A stretch of 64,000 nucleotides of DNA, from contig JAMPIT010000230.1 of the NCBI GenBank assembly GCA_026261815.1, positions 691,501-755,500 on the forward strand, given 5' to 3'. Made by a program: the position numbers and the translations under genes. The notes beneath the pieces were generated by a model. That model was not told where the DNA came from and made no database searches. It saw nothing but the letters and a program-made list of their open reading frames with translations. The DNA is from Monarcha castaneiventris obscurior. Lineage: Eukaryota; Chordata; Aves; Passeriformes; Monarchidae. Below are positions 34,887 to 48,300 of this stretch, piece by piece (positions within the stretch are counted from its first letter, which is position 1; every line of letters starts with the position of its first letter).

Positions 34887-37743
34887 CAGTGTATCAACAG
34901 TGGGTATGAAGAAATATTGTGAGGAGTTCAATCCTTGCAACTTCCACTGAAAAAAAATTGAAGTGCATGGAAAACAAACAAGTTCATCTCTTGCCTCCAT
35001 AAAACCCACCACAAGGCCAGCTATCCACTCAAATATTGCAAAACACTGATTTTGTTGTGTCTCCTTTTTCCCACCAAACCTCAGCAGGCAGAAAAATGGA
35101 AATGGAGAATTCATAGCTTTGTTCCTCCTGTCACCCTCTGAAATTTCCACTTGAGAAAAGGTGCAGAAGTTGCTGAGACCTTTATAAGTTTGCAAATCTT
35201 TTCATCTTGGCTCCTATAAGGAAATTTAGGTGGCTGAATATGGAGAAGTCTCTTATGTAGACATTTTTCTAAATGTGTTTAGTAGGGGCATGATTTGGCC
35301 CTCACTTCAAGAGGCAAAAAAAAAAAAAAAAGAAAAAAAATGATAATTCTCCTTTACATTTAACCTCTTGGGCAGATGAAAATGTGTGAAAATTGACTGA
35401 AATGTTAATTTTTAGTTGTTCAATTAGCATTTTTTTAAAAGCTATTTTAAAAGAAAGATATTTTAGGAGCATAGTACCCCAATACTGACTGACAGAGGAA
35501 TGAAACAAAGCAGAAAATAGTGCTGAACTCAGGAATTGCAGCTCCATTAGGAACACATTAACATGTGCCTGCACTTTTTGATGCACTGCAATCATCTTTA
35601 GAGTTGACAGCGCTGACACTCCTGAGTTCAGTCAGCCCAGGATCCCATCGAGGAAAGAGCAGGGCCAGGGAATTTGTCAGTGTCTTCAGGCACAGATGAA
35701 TTTCCAGTAACCAGCTGCAGTCTAACTTCCAAGAAACCTTGATAATTGCAATATTTCCAGTAAATATTTCCATCTCCTGAAGGTTCATTAAAAATTTTGA
35801 ATATTTTCTTAGCACGGCACACCTGGTCTCACACCTGCTCTTTTCATGGCTGGGAAATTATTAGCAGTGTGTAAAAACAGAACGAAACAGAACCAGTAAA
35901 AACTGACTCTGCAATGTAGTTTAAAATACCAAATTTAGTGTGAGAATGCTTTTTTTAAGCAGAGAAGAAACTGGTAACTCAGGGTAGGATTTCCCTGGAT
36001 GGGGATACCTAAACTTAAGACTGCAGGTTAATGAACTTCTGGGTGCCTCTCAGTGTGTTAGGTGTTTATTCAAAGGAGATTTAATCAATTAAACAAAATA
36101 GAGCCTAGAGAGCATAAATTTCCAGGGACAGGACTGTGAATTCAGCACTTTTCTTGAGGTCCTGGGAAAGACAAGGGAACAGCAGCACTGCAGGGGATTA
36201 AATCTGTCAGTACAGTAAATCCATTAAAAACACCACAGAAACTCTCCAGCATAACAACTGATTCCTATTTTCTGTTTGTTTGGGATTTAGTGTTTTGAGA
36301 TCTTTTTCTTGTCAATTTTCTAGGTCTGACTATAAAGAATTTACTGATAGAGCTGATTCATTTATGTCCTTGTCACAAACACCCTTAAAACTGGATTATT
36401 TCTGTGCTCACACCTCTGTGTAAATGTTCTCCAAGCCTGACATCATGAATGGACCTTCCAAGAATAAAAATGGGATTGACAAAACAATTTCCTTTGGAGC
36501 AAGCAATATGAGTTATATTTATAGATATATTTGATCAGAACATACCTTAAAAGACATAATTGTATTTGTCATTACCCATGAGGCGTCTGAATAATGCTGA
36601 CAAAATGCAGAAAATATAGGATGGAATAGATGAAAGGGAACAAACAAATGAGGAATAAAAAGGAGTGACTGACAAGGTAAAACAACCTGCTTTTCTAAAC
36701 AATAGATGCATGGATGTGAGGGAAAAATTTAATATTTCAGGATTTTAGAATTGTACAGCAAATTGTGGCTAAGTAAAGAAAAAATACTGAGGGATATGGA
36801 TACCCATATCCCAACAGACCAATCCATCCCTGGATGATGTGTTGATCTTTTGGCCTCCTCTGAACTCCCCCCAGCTTGTGAGCATTTAATGCCTTTTGCT
36901 CTGCAAGCTTTTGAGGCTGGATCATGCAAACATTCATTTAAGCTCTGGTCAATAGTGCTGCAGCAGTTTATTGACAAAGCAAGGTCTGGGTTCAGAGCCT
37001 GGGGCATCCAACAATTTGCAGCATTGCAGTGACTTAATCTGGCTGGTGATTTGAGGATTTTGAGTGCAGGTTATGCAAATCTGCCAGGAATTACTTCAGT
37101 AGCTGTTCAGCTTCTTGTGCTCTTCTTTGCCTGGAAGGGAAAAATAAAATACCAACAATTCTGGCTTGCTGCTGATAGAGGTTTCCCTCTTTCCTATATT
37201 CAAAAAGCTTTATCTCCACAGTGTTTGGGGTTTTTTTTACATTTGTATGCATTAAAACACACCATGAAATCCACACAAAATCCTTTTCATGCATCTACTC
37301 CACTTGAAATCACCTTGAAGCAACAAATCCTTGCTGTTCACTGATCCGAAAGTGCAGCTGGTTTTGAAATTCAACGCACCTTGATTCTCTATCACTCATG
37401 TCCCCAACATCTACAGAACAACTTTTATGTGCTCCCTGCTGGAGAAATTGGAGGAAAAAGACCTAAAAAGCCCACAATAGTTCAGTGCTTCCCTTGGCTC
37501 CACTTTGCTGGAACTTAATAGGGACAAATACAAAAAAAAAAAATTGAGAATAACAATTATTCAGACTGAAAAAAAAGGGAACAAATGCAATCCAATTTCT
37601 AGAATTCTTCTTTGTCCCAGAATTTGACCTTATTTATGTAAATTCAGTAAAGATCTATTTTTTTTTCCCCAGCCTGGATTTCCTGATTGCTTCATTCTTC
37701 ATTACAGCATCCCTCTACTCAAGGATTGAAAATAACAAAGATC
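34887..37743. other. Unique AT-rich sequence, no gene recognised
   Basis: Contains a poly-A tract at 35317-35340. The 105-120 codon minus-strand frames near 34833-35619 have no recognisable domains. Confidence 0.6.
35317..35340. repeat. Poly-A tract with one G
   Basis: About 24 bp of A interrupted once by G. No retrocopy is recognised on its 5' side. Confidence 0.85.
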
Positions 37744-37844
37744 TGTTGCTCAGGGACCTGGTTTAGTGGAGCACCTGGCAGTGCTGGGTTAATGGTTGGA
37801 CTCAATGATCTTAGAGGGCTTTGCCAACCTGAATTGATTCAATG
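37744..37844 (+). mobile_element. CR1 LINE 3' end
   Basis: Sense CR1: TTGCTCAGGGACCTGGTTTA, GTGGAGCACCTGGCAGTGCT, GGGTTAATGGTTGGACTCAA, TGATCTTAGAGGGCTTTGCC, AACCTGAATTGATTCAATG. This is the LG-GTTGGACTCAATGATCTTAGAGG subfamily; the last octamers are decayed. Confidence 0.9.
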
Positions 37845-39399
37845 TGTTCTCACTTTTTTGTGATTTGGACTTTTTTTCAATTATATTTGCAGTTTAGAAA
37901 AGAGAGGAGGAGCAAAAAATCCGAAGAGGAAAACAAATATTAATAAGGGCAGTAAAATAAAACAAAAGAAAAAGCATTTGAATAAAAACCTGCTGCAAAA
38001 CAATGACTTCGTTCTTGTTCTTGAAGGCTTTCTCACCAGCCAAGGAAGAAGCAGGTGAGCACTTAAGGGCTCTTGTAGCAGTCAAGAGAAATCTGACTCA
38101 TAAACAAACATCCCTGTGCCTTCCATCTCCGCACACGTTACAGCTCCCTTTTAATTAGACAAATCCAAGGATAATCATAAATCCCATGCTGGAGTGAATT
38201 TGGACATCATTTTGAGCAATGCCAGGGGCCTAGAGCAGAAAGTTTTCCCTGCCCATCTTCTCACCTTCTCTTTCCCCCTCATGCTTCTGCAGCCAGGCAG
38301 AGGCATTGGTTCAGCTGAGAAAACCACACCAATTAATCAGTTCCCAGCTGATAAAGCCTCGGATCTGTTCCTTTGTGCACCCATGTGCATCCTAGAACAC
38401 AAGAGCTCCATGTAGAGCAGCAGCTTTCGTGGGCTGGAGTGGCTGCACACCCACAGCTTGAGAATTGCTTTTGTCTGTTTTGGAGAAATGCTGGTGCACA
38501 GCAGGGTTTGATACCTGCAGAGGTTATTAAGTAGTAGGTGTTGCAGGAGAACAAATTGTTTCAAAAATGAAAGCTCATTTTTGGCTTCATTTCCCTCTTC
38601 TCTTATTCCCTGCAGAGCATCCATGATAGGACTGTCCTGGAAGATGTAAACACGGAATTTCTGACCTGAAATCCTGAAAATAGTGCAATGCCCAGCGCTC
38701 AGTGTATCCCCAGCAGCCCACAGAATGAGAGGTTAGGTGTTTTCAGAGGTGACAAAATCTCTAGTAGTTGCCAATTGCTTGGTAAAAAGTCTCCTTGATG
38801 TCAGGGAATTTGTCACTTTTCGTTACAGAAGTGATGAATCTATTCTAAGTAAAAAAAAAAAAAGCCCTAAAAAAATCAAATCAAAACAAGGAATGAGAAA
38901 ATGTAAAGAAATTATTTGTTTGTTTTCGTGTTTAATTGATTATAAATAGGTTTTACATATGTGCCTCAATCTCTCCTTTTCCTTGCTTTCATATTTTTCT
39001 ACAAAAATGTTATTTAATTTTCTGAGTCACACTGTCTAAACTCCCTCCCATCCAAACTTTTCCTTCCTTCTTCCTCCATCTAAAAAACCTGAACTGGTCA
39101 TTTGTGCTCTTCTTACTAATCTTTGTCTTGTTTAACTTATGATCCCAGCTTTGACTTTAAGCTTTATTTTCCTGTCTTAAACCTTGTTGAAGGTTCCCTC
39201 AGTAGGAGATATTTTCTCCTATATTTTCCACTTCATTTCATTTCACACCTCAGTCTAACTCCCAGCAATCTATGGGGGAAAGCTTTTCCCACTCCTGTGG
39301 AATGAGGGGACACCTGGGGACATGAGCAGGGAAGGCCTCATCAACCCGTTTATCATTTCAGATCTATCATGTCTCAGAGAAAAATCTGTCACCTAATTT
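37845..39399. other. Unique AT-rich sequence, no gene recognised
   Basis: Contains a 13 bp A run near 38851. No recognised gene or mobile element. Confidence 0.6.
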
Positions 39400-40153
39400 G
39401 TCACGTATTAACTGGGTTGACAAATGAGAGAGAAGGAATAACTCTACCCTTGGATGTAGGAAACCAAGAAGGGAGAACTTCAGTAATTAGTGGTGGATTT
39501 GATTTACAACCCTGGAAGAAACTTGGTCTGGCATAATTAACAGAGATTTATAGGCCTTAAGCAAGAGAGATACAAACCTGTGTTTCTATAGTTATAAGTA
39601 AAAGTGTGTGCTGGGTGATATGGTGGGGGGTTTTAGGTATAATAATGTGATTTTATAGTTCAAGTTAAGGATTTAGATGTTGTAGTAGAATTACATGGGG
39701 GTACGTGACATGACAGGTCATTGGCTGAGACCTCTGCATTGCAGTGGAGAGGAATTACAGCTGATAGGTCATTAGGTCAAAACAAAGTTTCATTTTAAGT
39801 GCCTATTGGATTAGAAAGTTATAAAATGCCGTGTAAGCTTGAATCTTGTGACTATTCGCCATTTTGGTGGTGTATTGCTTAGAGTCTCATGTCTTGAGAC
39901 TGATGCCTGTTTGTTATTTTAAGTAATAAACCTCCTGAAACTCTGATGGTTCCATCTCTTTAATTAAGAAGTTCCAACGAGTAGAGGGATGCCGGGGAAG
40001 AGCATTCCAGAGGAAGAATTTATGGCTCCCATGAGTAGCTCCTGATAAGCCAGGAGCTTGTAGCAAGCCCAGCAAAAAGGGGGCTCCCTGCCCCTATAAG
40101 GGGAGCCCCAAATACCAACAAGTGCTGCCCGAACAAACAGCACCACCACAACA
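39400..40153 (+). mobile_element. Probable ERV LTR, boundaries unresolved
   Basis: A TATA-like box TTATAAAATG at 39819-39828 is followed about 100 bp later by AATAAA at 39925-39930, the spacing expected for the start and end of a retroviral R region. The TG-initial block TGTCACGTATTAAC (39399-39412) may be the left end. The CACCACCACAACA block ending at 40153 may be the right end, but no matching target duplication was found for this pair. The 40080-40109 inverted repeat lies inside. No gag/pol/env follows. If this is a solo LTR, the family is unidentified; ERVL-like is only a guess. It could also be unique sequence with a fortuitous TATA/AATAAA pair. Confidence 0.45.
40079..40109. repeat. 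GC-rich inverted repeat (hairpin)
   Basis: GGGGGCTCCC and GGGGAGCCCC form arms of about 9-10 bp around TGCCCCTATAA, and an alternative inner pairing CCCCTATAAGGGG is possible. It is the only strong GC hairpin noticed in this AT-rich stretch. Confidence 0.75.
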
Positions 40154-41574
40154 CTTGGAGCTGCTCAGTGATCCTGGACCTGCCAGTGCTGAGTTAGAAG
40201 GTATCAGATCCACTGTTTCCCCTTAAAATTATTATGCAATTTTTAACCTTTTCCTTCTAGTCTGGCCCATTGGGAGTGTCATGGCTTCTTCATAGCTACA
40301 ACACTTGTAATCAAATTTTTCAGCTGCTAAATGGCTGCTCATCCTATACTGATGTAGCAATAAAGCTTCCTAAAAACCTCCTGATTGCTCAAGGTAGCTA
40401 AAAATAGCTAAAAATAGCTTAGGTGCCATCTGAAACCTCCTTTTATCTGCACGCTTGTTTTCTCCTCTCTCTGTCCAAAACCTGATATTACAGTCATTTC
40501 TTTTCCCTTCTCTGATCTGCTCCCAAAAGGCATATTTGCTAAATTACAGCTATCGAGTGTTTTACAGTCTGGATCCTTTTTTGGGGTCAGAAAACCCCAG
40601 ATTGCAAGGGTTTGTCATAAGTACTAAAGTCGGTGACATTTTATTGCAGTGAGATGAAATTTTCTTATTGTCAGGCATTTTGCAGCCGTGTTGTAGCATC
40701 AGTGCAGAATTTCCTGCACCATCTCTGGTGTCAGTTACATTTGCTAATCTGACTGGATCAGCCTGCAAATCTAAAAGATTATTTGTCATTCTCGTACAAA
40801 GATGGTGTGAATATTGTGCCTGAAACTACTCCTGTCTTGTCATTTTTACTGCTTTTAAGTATCCTTTAATAAAAAAGGTATTTTCAACTCCCCTCAAACT
40901 CTTCCTCACTCAATATTACTGAACTCATTTAATGCACTTGTAAAAATATTGCCCCAAAACTGACAGGAATGAACATAAATATTACAGCAGGGTTTGAATC
41001 AAGCCCTTCTTTCAGTACTGGCCCAATTTATTCTATAATCAACGTGCTAAAAACCACAAACGTGCACAGATGCTGGATAAAACTGAATCTGGTGCTGTCA
41101 GCTGGATGATGCAGGAATAGGAGCTCATTATTTCACAGAAACAGTCCTTTAAATGCTGTTCATTTCATCTTTTTTACACACTGAAGCCTTAACCAGTATG
41201 GTATTGCTCTTTAAATTCCCTGTCTTTTGTGAAATTCCTCTTTGCTGCTGTTTATTTTAATGCCAGCTTTAACGAGCTGAACACCATTGCTATGCACAGG
41301 TTTAAAGCCAAACAGAAATGCAGGTTTATTTAGTGGAACTGTGCACATCTGCAAAGCAGGGAAACTTTTTGCTTTGTTCTCAGGGGCAACAAAAGCTTTC
41401 AGAGAAGGTAACAATAACAGGAGAAAGGAGGTAAATTCTCTGTGCTTCTAAATGTACTTGGACAAATACCAAATGTAAAATATCTGACTATAATAAAAAG
41501 TTGGTTAAATTCCATTGTATAAAAATGTACTTATTTGTGAAATAGTGTCAGCCTTTTTGTGAAATGGGGCTGAC
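40154..41574. other. Unique AT-rich sequence, no gene recognised
   Basis: Includes a tiny AGCTAAAAAT repeat near 40396-40420. Otherwise nothing recognised. Confidence 0.6.
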
Positions 41575-41692
41575 AGAGCTCAAGAAGTGTTTGGACAACA
41601 CTCTCAGGCACCTGGTGGGATTTTTGGGGTGTCTGTGGACTCAATGATCTTTTTGGGTTCCTTCCAACTCAGGATATTCTGTGATTCCCTGA
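41575..41692 (+). mobile_element. CR1 LINE 3' end
   Basis: Sense CR1 last ~115 bp: AGAGCTCAAGAAGTGTTTGG, ACAACACTCTCAGGCACCTG, GTGGGATTTTTGGGGTGTC, GGACTCAATGATCTTTTTGG, GTTCCTTCCAACTCAGGATA, TTCTGTGATTCCCTG. This is the subfamily with AAGAGTGTTTGGACAA...CTCAGG. Confidence 0.92.
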
Positions 41693-44600
41693 TCCCAGTG
41701 GGTTGTGAGTTGCTCCCTACTTCCCACTCAATAGTAATCCTGTCCCAAAATCTGTCTTTCATTTTCAGCTGACTGCCAGATCTGGTCAGGAAATAGAGGA
41801 TGTTTTACCCTTTGCCATGTAGGTCTCATGATGAAAAGGGGGAAAAAAAAATCTTTAAATGGGTGCAATATCAAAATCTGGATTTTCTTGTGTGGACACA
41901 CGAATTGTTGATTTGTGTCCCAATAAAAAAAGCAGGAATGTTGGCTTTGGAGAAATTCCCAAGAAACCCTTAATCTCAAAACAAGTATTTCTGATCCTAA
42001 AAACATATATTCCTCAAAAATATGGAAATTCAGAAGAGGAGAAACTTCAGTGAACTTGAGCTCTCCTCCAAAGTGACTCTGTCAGTGTTGGTCCCACGGG
42101 ATGATTTCATTTAACCAATGTGGGTTTCATGACCTCCAATCCTGTAGCCCAACACACCCTGATCACATTTTGAGAGTGTTATTGTTCATGGAAAGAAGAA
42201 TGGAAAGGTCACAGGAAGAAAAGTGTCATTACACCTTCCAAACCCTTCCTTGAAGGCCCCAAACTCCTGGGGCATCGCTGCACTTTGGTAGCAGGAACTG
42301 GCTCAGTGGAATTTCTTTAAGAATGATTTGAACAAGGAATTCCTAAATATAAAAGCATTCAGGCAATCATAAACTCATGCTAGACCTTTAAAAATGGAGA
42401 AATCAGCAATATCAGCACAAAATAACCCCATAGTTGCAGTTCTGCTTCTCCATCTTTGTTTATGAGAATGTGGTAACTGAATTTCTGCACTTCTTTGTGT
42501 TCAGTGAAGAAAAGAACTCCAATTTCCACCGATTTTTTTTCTCAATAATTTCTATGTAAGTATAAAAATATTCTTAATTTAAGATCTGAAGGTCAAGAAC
42601 TTGTTTAAGTATGGTTGGACAATGTTTTGCTTGATGAGGTTGTGATTTGACCTCCTACAAATACAAATATAGTCTAAAGATAGAAATCACAATCAAAAAA
42701 GAAGGTACTTCTTTATTTCTTATAAAATAGACACAAATGCCACATGGCAGTGAAATAGTCCATGAAAAGAATACAGAACGAATGCAATTTATTTCTAGTG
42801 CTCTAAATTAATTTCATTTCAGTTAAAGGAGAATTTTTTACTCGTTTTCCTGTCCTTTCCCAAAACTCCAGCTCATAAATGAGTTGATATTTATAAGACA
42901 GCTTTGAAATTATTTTAATGACTCAAAGTTGTATCCAAACAGCGACTGCAGGAATTTTACCATGAAGTGGGCACTGCCTGCTGTGTTTGTGGGATGAGGT
43001 GGAAAGAGGAGATCAAAGCTGAGCTTTAATTATTCTAAGGAATGCTGTTTGTGCATATTTTTCCCTTTGCCTTTGAAGAAAAGCAGCAAAGAATGATTTT
43101 CAGGAGCCTGAATTTCTGCTGCTCCTGCTAATTCAGTAAATGGCAGGAATACAACAGAAAAATCAGAATTTGTCATTTACCCTTTCAGCTTCTTCACAAA
43201 ATTAAAGTTGCCAGGAACCCAGATGAAATTCAAAAAGTTCTGATTTTAGTAATTTTTCCTGCTACAATGATAAAAAAGTCTGATCTGAGGGAATATAAGT
43301 ACATTGGAAGGCACACAGGGGGTTCACTCCTCCAGCCTGGCTGAATTTCCAACACACTTCCAAATCTCCAGGATGAGTCCTGAGACTCCTGTGTGGAAAA
43401 GAACAATGTTGGGTGGATTTTAAATATCCTGGTACGCAAAGAGGAAGCTAAAAGAAAGATGGAAAAGAAATAACAAAAAATTTGATGTCTCCCGACAGAA
43501 ATCCAAAGCCCATTCTGGATTCATTCAGGAGCAATCCTGGCTATTAATTATCCCATTTTCAGAAGAAAAAATTCACTTATGGTTAATTTTTTTATGTGAG
43601 GTAGTGGCGCTCTGACCTGACTCTTTTTCTTATCACCTGTGAGAGGGGCAGATGAGAAGGATGTGTTGGCATCTAGGAGAAAAGAGCAAGTTGTTTTTTA
43701 TGCATCACAAAGTGCATGAAAAAAGACAAGAACATCTTGAAAATAAATATATACACTTGCTGGAGCAATTGATATAAAATTTAAAGTATAAATGGCCTTA
43801 GAGAAAAGAAAGAATTAGACACACGGAGTTGAAAGCAATATGAAATAATTTTATTTTTTTATTTACGATGCACTCAGCTCTTAAAACTTGGATTCATTAT
43901 CAAAAAACACTGCATCTTCCCCTGGTTTTTATACTTTGAGGCAAATTACCTGGAGAAAAATAAAAACAAAATTCTGAGTGTTTTAAATATTCACAGACAG
44001 CTGGTTGAATTTTCTTGCCCAGAACAGCGGCTGGAACAATAAAGGGTGGTTCAAACTAAAAAACACAAAGGCACAAAGTCAAGCAGTTCTCTCCTACATT
44101 TAATCAGGATTTATTTTGTGTGTGGGGCTGAGGATGGTGGTGTCAGTTTCCTTCCTCAGAGACACTGCTTTAATCAAAACAACCAAAAAGAGAATAATTC
44201 ATTGTGAGCAGCTAACAGCATTCATGGGCAAAATCAAGAGGTGAAGGTGGGGTAAAGCTTGGTCAGAGTTAGGACAGAATTAACACCTTGGTGAAGCCCT
44301 GGATTTTTAGACCACCTTCTAAATGGGTTGAGCCTGTAGAATTCACTTTCCTTGACTTTCTTCGAGTGCCTGCAACAAAGTCCAGACTGCCTTACATAAA
44401 AATGTGTCTTAACTCATGATTCATGCAGCTTATTTAAATACCTGCCTTTGCAGGGATGAATCAGGCCCCGAGTCTCAGTGGCTCTCTTGATGACATCTGC
44501 AAAGGGAACCTGTGTTGAGTAACTCAGATATTGACACGTGAAGTTAAATCAACCCTCCATCCTAAGGGTTTGGTTGGGATTTTCAGCTAAAGGTTGTTTG

Positions 44601-44734
44601 TTTGAATATTCATTCACCCTTCAGCTTTGGAAATTCTCCTCCTTACTCCACAAGGAATCTCTTTCCAGTTATTTATTAGGAATTGAACAGAGCAGTTGCT
44701 GCAATGCCTTGTTCAAGAGGTGAGCATCGAGTCC
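41693..44734. other. Unique AT-rich sequence, no gene recognised
   Basis: 3 kb without a recognised gene or repeat. Poly-purine/A patches near 41840-41851 and 43445-43480 are short. The longest frame is 92 codons. Confidence 0.6.
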
Positions 44735-45340
44735 AACAGGAGCCAGCAGTGCATCCTCAGAGCTCTAACCCCTGGCCTGAATTAGGGAAAGGGATGGCAG
44801 CAGGTCAGGGGATGTGACCTTTCCCCTCTAATGAGGACATCTCTGGAGTCTTATGTTGAGTTCTGGGCTCCCCAGAGCAAGAGACACGTGGGCATACTGG
44901 AGAGAGAGCAGTGAAGGGTCACACAAGTGATTAAGGGACTGGGACACCTCTCCTTTGAGGAGATAATGAGAGCTGGGACTCTTTGGCCTGTAGAAGAGAA
45001 GGCTCAGAGGGGATTTAATGATGTGCAAAAATACCTGAAGTGAGGGTGGACCCAGAACAAATCCAGGCTCTTCTCAGTGAATCAAGACCAGAGGCAATGG
45101 ACACAAACTGAAACACAGGAGGTTCCCTCTGAACCTCAGGGAACAATTTTTCCCTGTGAGGGGGATGGAAAACTGGAATGGATTGCCCAGGGAGGCTGTA
45201 GAGTCTCCCTCTTTGGAGATATTTAAAAACTGTCTGGACACAGCCCTGGGCAATGTCCTGGGTGGTCCTGTTTGAGCAGGGAGGTTGGACCAGATGACCT
45301 CCAGATTTCCTTTCCAACATCAGCCATTATTCTGTCATTG
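44735..45340 (+). mobile_element. CR1 LINE 3' fragment, longest copy (about 605 bp)
   Basis: Sense CR1 extending from the end of the reverse-transcriptase ORF to the tail: CCAACAGGAGCCAGCAGTGC, GTTGAGTTCTGGGCTCCCCA, GAGAGAGCAGTGAAGGGTCA, GGACACCTCTCCTTTGAGGA, GAGAGCTGGGACTCTTTGGC, AGAAGAGAAGGCTCAGAGGG, GGCAATGGACACAAACTGAA, CAGGAGGTTCCCTCTGAACC, GGCTGTAGAGTCTCCCTCTT, CTGTCTGGACACAGCCCTGG, GGTTGGACCAGATGACCTCC, and a decayed tail near 45320. All reading frames are broken. Confidence 0.95.
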
Positions 45341-48300
45341 TGTAATAGAGGAATAATGGGAAATCAGCTAAATCCTCCCGAGATTTATGATCAGAATTTA
45401 AAACTGATTATCTCAAGGAGATGAACAAACTGACCTCACACAAGAACTGGAGGCAGCAGAAATGTTCCAAAAAATCCCTGGATTCCAAGCCCCTCCAAAA
45501 TTTGCAACCCAGGCATAAGAGCAAGTGAGGACTGAAAGAGAAGCTGGTCAGGCCAGGTGGGCTCAGCATGTGAGAAAATCACTGTAAGCTGCTACACCAG
45601 CCTTGAGACATGACATGGAAGGTGCTGTAAAATTCCCAGGGATCATGGTGGGGATTGATTAAAGCTTTGGGAAGTTATTAATTGTGGAAAGGACAGTGAA
45701 ACCCAAAGAGGAAACAAACCTTCCTCAGCTCAGTGCCTCAGCTTCAGCGCTTTACCTCTTAAACTTTCCTCATTTCTCTGGAATTCTCTTTCCATGGGAG
45801 AAGAAAATGAAGGAATCTCATGGCTGTACTAAGAGTGTTGAAAGTACAGCCTCTCTTGGAGCAAGGTCCCCACTGCTGCCCCTTTTCCTGGAGTCACAGA
45901 GCCTGGACACCATTCCCCAGCCCTTTCTTCACGCCTAGCACAAATAAACTCACATTTAACTTCACAGGCAAATGTCTCTACTGATAAGAGTCACCACTTG
46001 TTAAGAATTAATTTTTTTTCAGGGAATGATTCTCCTAAGTCAGAAAGATTGACTCAGGAAAAAATACGGATTTTTGTCAGCTTGTTTTGCTCTGAAACTC
46101 TCTGAATCCCTTTGTCTCACTCCAAGCAGATGTCTTCTGCCACTGCTCACTACTTCTTTTATGCCAAAGGCAATAAGAATAAAAAAAATCACTGTATTTT
46201 GAATTTTAAAAAGTAACTTATATTTGCAGCTCTTGGCCTGCACACCACCAGATTTTTAACCATTTATTTCCCCAGACAAAGGCCGAGCCCTGAGCTGGCA
46301 ATGCAGTTTGCAAGACTTATGCACACAGGTCTGAGTTAGGCAAGGCTTGATTTACCTTTTGTTTGTTGGGGTGCAGAATTTAAACACGAGACAAAGAAGT
46401 TTCTGGAAGTGCACAATGTCACAGTCTGTTAAGTGGAAATGTACCCATTGTTCTGAGGATTTTTATCAGTGGTCTGAAGCCTGCTGAAATTAATCAAAGG
46501 GTTTCAAGTTATATATTGGTTTTGCTTCAGGAAAAAAACTTTTAAAAATCTCTATAAATAGGCTATTGGTTTTGCCTTCACAAACCAGCTGACACACATG
46601 AAAGGCTGCATTTCTTCTCATCTAATTACAGCACATCAGGGATAATGAAACATTTTTGAGAACTGATCCATAATTCTGCTCATGTCTTATGAAGCTGTTT
46701 CATAAAAGCCAGAAATAATCCCCTCATAAAAATAAAAGAGAATTGACAATGTCTGAGGGGCATTAAATGGAAAAAAAAGAAAAGAAGGACAATGGGGATG
46801 GATAATTGAGGACATTTGGACAAATGATGGACAATATTTCTAACGCACAAAAAAGAGTTTTAATAGAAATAAAAGTTTTTTCAGTGCCTATTAAAATGAC
46901 TAAAGGATTTTTTTTAACTTCCCCTCTAAAGGACAGCTGTGTATTTGAAGGTCTGGATTAGTGTTTCATTTCAACTTTGCAGCTTTTGATGGTAAAGATT
47001 TCACCTGTTCCTGGCTTGTCAGCAGGGAATTGCCTAGGAGAGGCTTGGAGCACCAATCAAAGCATGTCCAGAGGATGGGACAAGGGATTGCTCAGGGCAC
47101 TGCTGCACTGCCACGAGCTCTGGCTTTGTTGCTGTCACCCAGGAGGGAGCTGTGTGCAGGGGAAGCTGAATGGGACATGAACAGTGCTGCAGAGGACATG
47201 TTTAGAGTGAAGGAGAGCTTCTCCAGTTAATTAATTAATCTTTGGATGTAGCCTCACACACCCTGCTACTAAAATCAGCATGGTCTCAGTATCTCTAGAA
47301 ATGAAAATTGAAAAGAAAGCAAACCAGGGGTTTTGTGTGTGTATTTAAGTAGCTGCCTTCCCTCACAGTGAGGTGCCTGAAATCTGGTTTAATTTCAGGT
47401 TTGCTCATATTAACCACTAAGGAGGCTCAATCAGATTTTCACAGTGGTGCCAGTGCTTAAGTGAAAAGCGAAAACTGCCAGAATGCTCCTCTTGCTGTTT
47501 GCTCCTAATGGAGAGTGAGGAAACACCATCTGCTTTCTACTATTTTCAGCCACTGCTTGATAGTGAGAAGGCTGTGTCAGCACACAGACCTCGAAGCCTG
47601 AGGGATGAGGGTGCTGGAGCTCTGCCTAGGTTTTGTTTCCTGAAAAATCAGGGTCTTCTGCATCAACAAGTTGAGCACATGGAGATGTAAAATTGTCACA
47701 GTATTGGACCTCCTTCAAAACGTGCTCGACTTGGCCACTAAGTGCTGTCTGTGGCAAGTCAGGAAAAGCACATGGATCCTGGGGTGGGGGGTTGAGGCCA
47801 AAATTATGATGTGATGTGCATTTACTGCAGAAACTTTTTAAAACAGCCTGTATTCATGTTAACTTAAGCAGTAGTTTTCAGCTGTGTCTGTGCTAAGGCA
47901 CTGCACCTTAACCTGACCTCCAGGTGAATGATGTTCTCACCTGTACAATGTCGTTCCCTGGGTTTTCAGGCAGAGTGGTTGCACTCAAACTGCTCTTTGG
48001 GTAGAGTCCCTGGACAAGTCTAAAGCCTGAACTGTCCCAGGAGCCCCAAACAACCCTGGCCTAAAGGGGAGCAAAGACAGTTACAGGAATTTACCACATC
48101 CGTCCTGGATTTTAGTGCTTGGATGCTTTCCTTGGCATCTTTGATAACACAGGTACTGCTCATTCTCTGTGATTTCCCTTGCTAATTATCCATATGACAA
48201 ATTGCCATTTAAAACAAGATTTTTCGTGTTGCTGCCCAAGCCCAAGATCTTCCTGTCTGATACCACTCCTTGTTATTCCATTATCTACTCACCTTTCTGG

